Of a stretch of DNA of 64,000 bases, positions 60,049 through 64,000 are shown piece by piece (position 1 is the stretch's first letter; the number at the start of each line of letters is the position of its first letter). The notes beneath the pieces are model-generated. The model saw only the letters and a list, made by a program, of their open reading frames with translations. It was not told the origin of the DNA and did no database searches. Where the stretch lies: NCBI RefSeq assembly GCF_000430885.1, contig NZ_AUMW01000016.1, positions 1 to 64,000 of the forward strand, written 5' to 3'. This stretch comes from Desulfotruncus alcoholivorax DSM 16058. Lineage in GTDB: Bacteria; Bacillota; Desulfotomaculia; Desulfotomaculales; Desulfallaceae. Made by a program: the position numbers and the translations under genes.

Positions 60049-60314
60049 TTTAATTGATTTAAAAACCCGGGGTTTCATTAAAAAATCCTCCCCACAATGT
60101 TTTTTGAGGAAGATTATCGCATAAATATGGGGTTGAAACCAGGTGTGCACTATTTACGCTTACGTCTGTTAAGAGTTGTTATTCATTATTGTAATTATGG
60201 AAACTAATCCTCTGTATGCTGATGTCAAATATTTCATACAAGATGCCGGGATATGAAGCGTCTCGTTTCACCCACCTCCGAAAACAAAAGTTTTTTCAGG
60301 ATGGATAAGCTACA
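60049..60314. other. convergent spacer, nothing recognised
   Basis: 266 bp between the beta-helix gene and the minus-strand glycosyltransferase. It has some complementary runs (CCTCCCC...GAGG) and a TTTTTTG stretch but no clear terminator. A plus-strand open frame at 60253 runs antisense into the next gene and is not credible. Confidence 0.5.
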
Positions 60315-61544
60315 TTATCCCCATTGGTCGTTGATGATTTGTAGTAATTTAACCGTCAGCTCGGGTATGCAAAATTGGTCCAGCACCAACCTTTGTCCCC
60401 GTGCGCTCATCAGCGCCCGCTGCTCCGCGGTAAGCGCCGCCAGCGCGCGCACCTGTTCCGCCAGTGCCTTTCCGTTATCAGGGGGCGAAACCAAACCGCA
60501 CCCGCTCTGCTTTACCATCCCGGCCACGTCACCGGGAGCCGTGCATAACACCGGCAAACCGGACGCCAGGTAATCAAAAAATTTATTGGGACTTACCGCT
60601 CCATAAAAAGCCGGGGCATCCTTTAGAGATATGATCCCCGCATCTGCCGCGTGCAGCAAGTCCGGAATTTTACTCTTGGGAACTGGCTCTAAAAATCGTA
60701 AATTTTTTAGTTGTAATTTGCGGGCTTGCGCTTGGAGATCGGGTTTTACCGGTCCATCCCCGATTAAAACGAATTCAACCCCGGATTCCCCGTTTAACTC
60801 GCCGGCAGCTTCCAGGATTACGTTCAGCGCGTTGGCCGGGCCGTGCGCTCCGGTATAAACTATGGTGAACCGGTTAAAATTAAATAAACTTCTGGTTTCT
60901 TCGCGTGTTTTCAGGGGAACGAAATGCCCCGGATGCACGCCGTTGGGAATATGGATAATGCGTTGCTCGGCAACGCCCTTTTCTTTGAGATAGGGAATGG
61001 AACCCCGGGCCAGTACGATAATCCGGCCGGCATGAAGGTAGAGCCGCTGTTCTACCTGACGCATCAACCATACCAGCGGGTGTCCATCTGCCAGCCCCTG
61101 CATATCGATTAGTGCCTGTGGCCACAAATCGCGCACTTCCAGTATAAACCGGCAGCCCAACCGGCGGGCCAGGCAGCATCCTGCCAGGGCTGCAAACGGG
61201 TGGGGTGACGAACCAATGATTACTTCCGGTATAACCCCTTGTTTCAAGCCGGCACGGTAAACATTTAGGCTAAAATTAAACATACCCAGGGCCCGGCGCC
61301 AGTCGTTGCGCCGGTGAAGGCTTGTTTTAACTCACTCAAAAAATATGCCCTGCACAGGTTCTTCCAACCATAGCCGGCCTTTTAAATCGCGCCCGTGCTT
61401 GCGGGTGGACAAATTGACGTTACTGGTGAAAATGCGCACGGCATACCCGTTCTTGACTAATTCCACAGCCAAATCATAATGACGTGTTCCTCCGGGCAAA
61501 TCCGGGGTAACTGCGTATTGATTAATAAACCATATTTCTTTCAT
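60315..61544 (-). pseudogene. WbuB-like glycosyltransferase family 4, interrupted by in-frame TGA
   Basis: One frame of about 409 codons reads MKEIWFINQYAVTPDLPGGT at its start, then meets TGA at 61332-61334 and continues in the same frame through VKTSLHRRNDWRRALGMF to MFNFSLNVYRAGL and a full C-terminal GT4 domain (EVRDLWPQALID, NGVHPGHFVPL, DAPAFYGAVSPNKFFDYLASGLP). Family members usually have an aromatic/Trp here (…F-x-W-x-K/R-T…), so TGG-to-TGA is the simplest change. Without read-through, only a 70-aa fragment and perhaps a 322-aa restart from 61283 are made. It overlaps the upstream dehydrogenase by ATGA. Confidence 0.85.
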
Positions 61545-62788
61545 AAAAACATACCCCTTGTGTCTATCACAGCTTTCTTTTTAAGCAGCTCATGATCAAT
61601 GTTTTTGAAGGCGTTATGGTTAACCAACAGGATGATCAAATCTGCCTGTTGCAAGCCTTCTTTTAAGTTGACCAATTGAACGCTGTGCAGGTGGGCCAGG
61701 CATTCCGGCAGCGACTCAAGATGCGGCTCTACAACTAGAATTTTACCCGCATTGTCTCGAACCAGTTGTTGAACAATTTTTAGCGCCGGGCTTTCACGCA
61801 AGTCGCCTGTATCGGCTTTATAGCCAAGTCCCAGGCAGGCAATTACCGGATCTTTAAATCCGGCCGCCGTTTCTTTGATCCTGGCGGCGACGTAATTGGG
61901 CCTATTGTTATTTACCTCACGGGCGGTGCGGATAATTATTGATTCATCCGGTGCCGCGTCAATAATGAACCAGGGATCTTTGGTAATACATTGCCCGCCA
62001 ACGCCGGGGCCAGGTTGGTGGATGTTCACCCGGGGGTGGTGATTGGCTAATTTAATCAGCTCCCAAACGCTAACGCCGAATTTATCACAAAGATAAGACA
62101 GTTCATTGGCCAGGGCGATGTTTACATCGCGGAAGCAATTTTCGGCTAACTTGGTTAACTCCGCTGTGCGCGCATCGGTAAGCAATAAACTGCCGCCGAC
62201 AAATTTTTGATAAAATATTTGGGCTTTTTTCCCGGAAAGCTGATTAATGCCGCCGATAATACGGTCATTTTCTACTAATTCTTTTAATATTTGGCCCGGT
62301 AAAACGCGTTCCGGGCAATGGGCCAGAAAAATTTGCTTTTCAGCGGCAGCGGGTGTCGGCGGCTGGAAAATAATTAGATCGCGGCGTAATTCACTGATCC
62401 AGCCGGCAATTTTTTCAGTCGTACCGACGGGAACCGTTGTTTCCAGAGTGATCAGGTTGCCCGGAGCCAGGTGATCTGCGATGGCGTGGACGGCTTCTTG
62501 AATATGTTTAAGATCGGGTAAATGGTTTGCTGTAATTAAACTCGGCACGGCAATAATATAAACATCTGCAGGCACGGGCTGCAAGGCGGCTGCCAGGTTG
62601 CCGTTTTGGATTGCCGCCTTGACAAGAATATCCAGCCCGGGTTCTTGAATATGAGGATGGCCACTATTGATGGTTTCTACAACTTTTACGTTATTATCTA
62701 CACCGTGGACATAAAAGCCGGTATTAGCCAACAGGCCGGCCATGGGTAAACCTATATAGCCCAATCCGATGACACAAATCTTTTCCAT
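61541..62788 (-). CDS. wecC: UDP-N-acetyl-D-mannosamine dehydrogenase-like nucleotide-sugar dehydrogenase
   Basis: 415 aa from ATG 62788 (SD GGGGAGT). VIGLGYIGLPMAGLLA at the N-terminus, LETTVPVGTTE, CPERVLPGQ, AELTKLAENCFRDVNIALANEL and catalytic Cys in GVGGQCITKDPWF. The TVPVGTTE and CPERVLPG motifs fit the WecC branch (UDP-ManNAcA). It is distinct from the other dehydrogenase at 34966-36303, so the window can make two kinds of uronic-acid sugar. By eye its GC content is higher than in the genes before 60 kb. Confidence 0.88.
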   Translation of the reverse strand: MEKICVIGLGYIGLPMAGLLANTGFYVHGVDNNVKVVETINSGHPHIQEPGLDILVKAAIQNGNLAAALQPVPADVYIIAVPSLITANHLPDLKHIQEAVHAIADHLAPGNLITLETTVPVGTTEKIAGWISELRRDLIIFQPPTPAAAEKQIFLAHCPERVLPGQILKELVENDRIIGGINQLSGKKAQIFYQKFVGGSLLLTDARTAELTKLAENCFRDVNIALANELSYLCDKFGVSVWELIKLANHHPRVNIHQPGPGVGGQCITKDPWFIIDAAPDESIIIRTAREVNNNRPNYVAARIKETAAGFKDPVIACLGLGYKADTGDLRESPALKIVQQLVRDNAGKILVVEPHLESLPECLAHLHSVQLVNLKEGLQQADLIILLVNHNAFKNIDHELLKKKAVIDTRGMFL

Positions 62789-62840
62789 AAGTACTCCCCT
62801 ATATACAAATTTAAAAAGCAAATTAAAGTGCTACAAAAAA

Positions 62841-63809
62841 TCAGATTAAAGATAAGCATTTAATGGTATAAATTGCCGCGCCGGTATCTTGTGCCACGGG
62901 CAGCTCATTGATTAATGTTTTGTTGTTCAGGTCATATTCGGCAATTCTGCTGCATAGGGGTTTTTTCCCGTGCTTTATCCATAGCCCATATTCCCGGAAG
63001 CTGGATGACCGTAAGGCGGAAAAACCAACATATGCTTTGCTGCCAATCACTTCTATGCCCCGGCACCATCCCAGCAGCACTTTATAATTGCTGATTTGAT
63101 TTAAATCCACGATCTCTTCCACTTTAAAGGTATTTTTATTAACTATGACGATATAACCCTCAGTCAAAGTAAAGTAAATAAAATCGCCTTGCACCAACCC
63201 GTCATGGGGGCCGCCACGGCCTATCCGCAAATTAATATTGGGTTTTGGGGCGGTCAGACAAACAGCATCCCTTTGGATAAAACGGGTGCACCATAATTCT
63301 TCCTCTAAAAAAAATATAAAATTGGTATGAGTTTCGTGGGGTTTGGTGGTGGGTACCAACCGGTAATCCATGTCCCTGCGAAAACGTTTCCAGGTGTCAC
63401 TAATTCCCGCATTATATTCTGCAAGTAAATCCCCTTGTAAAGTCATAATTTGAATTATTTCCAGCCCGGTATTGCAAATATAAATTAAATCATCTTTTAC
63501 AGTGACGTGATGAAGGTCGTTAAAAGTGGGGTGACTATAAATTTTTTGAACATAAAGCCCGGGGAGGTTGTAGACAAGCACCTCCGTGCGGGAAGGCACA
63601 TAAAAATTATGTTGATACAGCGAACCGGCTCCAAATTGGATGCTGCCGTTGGGAGCTGTTCTATCGCCGGGTGATCTATAGGTGATTTCTTTTACCGTTG
63701 CCCCCGTTTCCCAATTGATTACCTGCAGGCCGCATTTATTATATTTATTCCAGGTATGCTGCTTCAGGTGATCTCTCTTAGGGTAACCCAATGTAACAAT
63801 TAGTAACAT
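62841..63809 (-). CDS. uncharacterised beta-propeller-like protein
   Basis: 322-aa protein not recognised at family level. It has recurring motifs of about 45-60 residues ending in hydrophobic strands with HD/HE turns (FNDLHHVTVKDDLIYICNTG, PHETHTNFIFFLEEELWC, GPHDGLVQGDFIYFTLTEG, WCRGIEVIGSKAYVGFS), which looks like a six-bladed propeller of the NHL/SMP-30 kind. No signal peptide, so cytosolic. It overlaps the stop of the upstream flippase-like gene, so it belongs to the glycan operon. ATG 63809 follows AGGGAAA. Confidence 0.6.
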   Translation of the reverse strand: MLLIVTLGYPKRDHLKQHTWNKYNKCGLQVINWETGATVKEITYRSPGDRTAPNGSIQFGAGSLYQHNFYVPSRTEVLVYNLPGLYVQKIYSHPTFNDLHHVTVKDDLIYICNTGLEIIQIMTLQGDLLAEYNAGISDTWKRFRRDMDYRLVPTTKPHETHTNFIFFLEEELWCTRFIQRDAVCLTAPKPNINLRIGRGGPHDGLVQGDFIYFTLTEGYIVIVNKNTFKVEEIVDLNQISNYKVLLGWCRGIEVIGSKAYVGFSALRSSSFREYGLWIKHGKKPLCSRIAEYDLNNKTLINELPVAQDTGAAIYTIKCLSLI

Positions 63810-64000
63810 ATATATTTCCCTGCCTGTTTAGCAATATCGCTGAGCAATTTTGGCGAAACCATGGTCCAAATGCCGGTTTTTCTATATACCACAACCATTG
63901 TTAAAATATTTTGGGTTGCAAGGGAAAAGGCGGTGGCTGCGGCAATGCCTTCTTTCCCGAAATGCCGCACCATGAAAAAATCTAATATTAAATTGATGAT
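63800..64000 (-). CDS. C-terminal end of a Wzx/MOP-type membrane transporter (partial)
   Basis: Open to the window edge. The last 66 residues read INLILDFFMVRHFGKEGIAA, then ATAFSLATQNILTMVVVYRK and a short tail ending KQAGKYICY before TAA (63800-63802). The FG..GIAAAT pattern and hydrophobic segment fit the C-terminal helices of polysaccharide flippases. Its stop overlaps the next gene's ATG. The rest lies right of the window. Confidence 0.6.
   Translation of the reverse strand: MINLILDFFMVRHFGKEGIAAATAFSLATQNILTMVVVYRKTGIWTMVSPKLLSDIAKQAGKYICY

Noticed and set aside
61332-61334. Selenocysteine codon
   Set aside because: The family has Trp or another aromatic residue at this place, not Cys, and no SECIS-like hairpin was evident right after the TGA.

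Overview
The window looks like the chromosomal replication-origin region of a low-to-mid GC, spore-forming Firmicute. Gene order and content fit Clostridia of the Desulfotomaculum/Pelotomaculum (Peptococcaceae) type. This is inferred from gene order, the spore gene yyaC, SpoIIIJ/Jag-type genes, a lonC gene between rplI and dnaB, many TTG/GTG starts with strong Shine-Dalgarno (SD) sites, and tRNAs with encoded CCA. The species cannot be named from sequence alone.

Layout. (1) 1-9173, minus strand: the 5' end of a 16S rRNA gene with tandem promoters, then gyrA, gyrB, remB, recF, dnaN and dnaA, read leftwards. (2) About 7650-9460: a bipartite oriC. Two perfect inverted DnaA boxes lie upstream of dnaA. 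The dnaA-dnaN gap holds a DnaA-box-like site, a G cluster, six DnaA-trios and an AT-rich unwinding region, in the same order as in Bacillus subtilis. (3) 9459-18168, plus strand: rpmH, rnpA, yidD, yidC, khpB(jag), mnmE, mnmG, rsmG, parA, parB, a perfect parS two bases after parB, and a DUF554 membrane protein. noc is absent. (4) 18.2-33.4 kb: a phosphoribosyltransferase, a YkuS-like protein, yyaC (minus), a YkvI-like transporter, a CvpA-like protein, an M18 aminopeptidase, DUF951, rpsF-ssb-rpsR, DUF2232, rplI-lonC-dnaB, an FAD protein, purA, and tRNA-Lys/tRNA-Glu. Genes run away from oriC on both sides, co-directional with replication.

(5) 33.5-64 kb: a long surface-polysaccharide region. It holds a soluble CapD-like dehydratase, two nucleotide-sugar dehydrogenases, rmlACDB for dTDP-rhamnose, many glycosyltransferases, three methyltransferase/acyltransferase-type modifiers, one complete and one partial Wzx-like flippase, a Wzz-like chain-length protein, a WcaJ/PglC-type initiating sugar transferase, three SDR epimerases/dehydratases, an SLH-anchored deacetylase-like protein and a secreted beta-helix protein. 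These parts could make, export, trim and anchor an envelope glycan. One glycosyltransferase (60315-61544) is broken by a single in-frame TGA where a Trp is expected.

Two families of dispersed palindromic repeats run through the window. One is a ~40-bp GGGGACA...TGTCCCC element, four copies, three placed at the ends of genes; one copy encodes the last residues of RecF. The other is a GTCAGGAGTCAG element, three copies, two of which share a central hairpin with compensatory base changes. No insertion sequence, prophage or CRISPR array was seen. The most unusual items are these repeats, the interrupted glycosyltransferase, a rhodanese-like lipoprotein lacking both catalytic cysteines, an unexplained structured leader at 50.5-50.76 kb and an unrecognised propeller-like protein at 62.8-63.8 kb.
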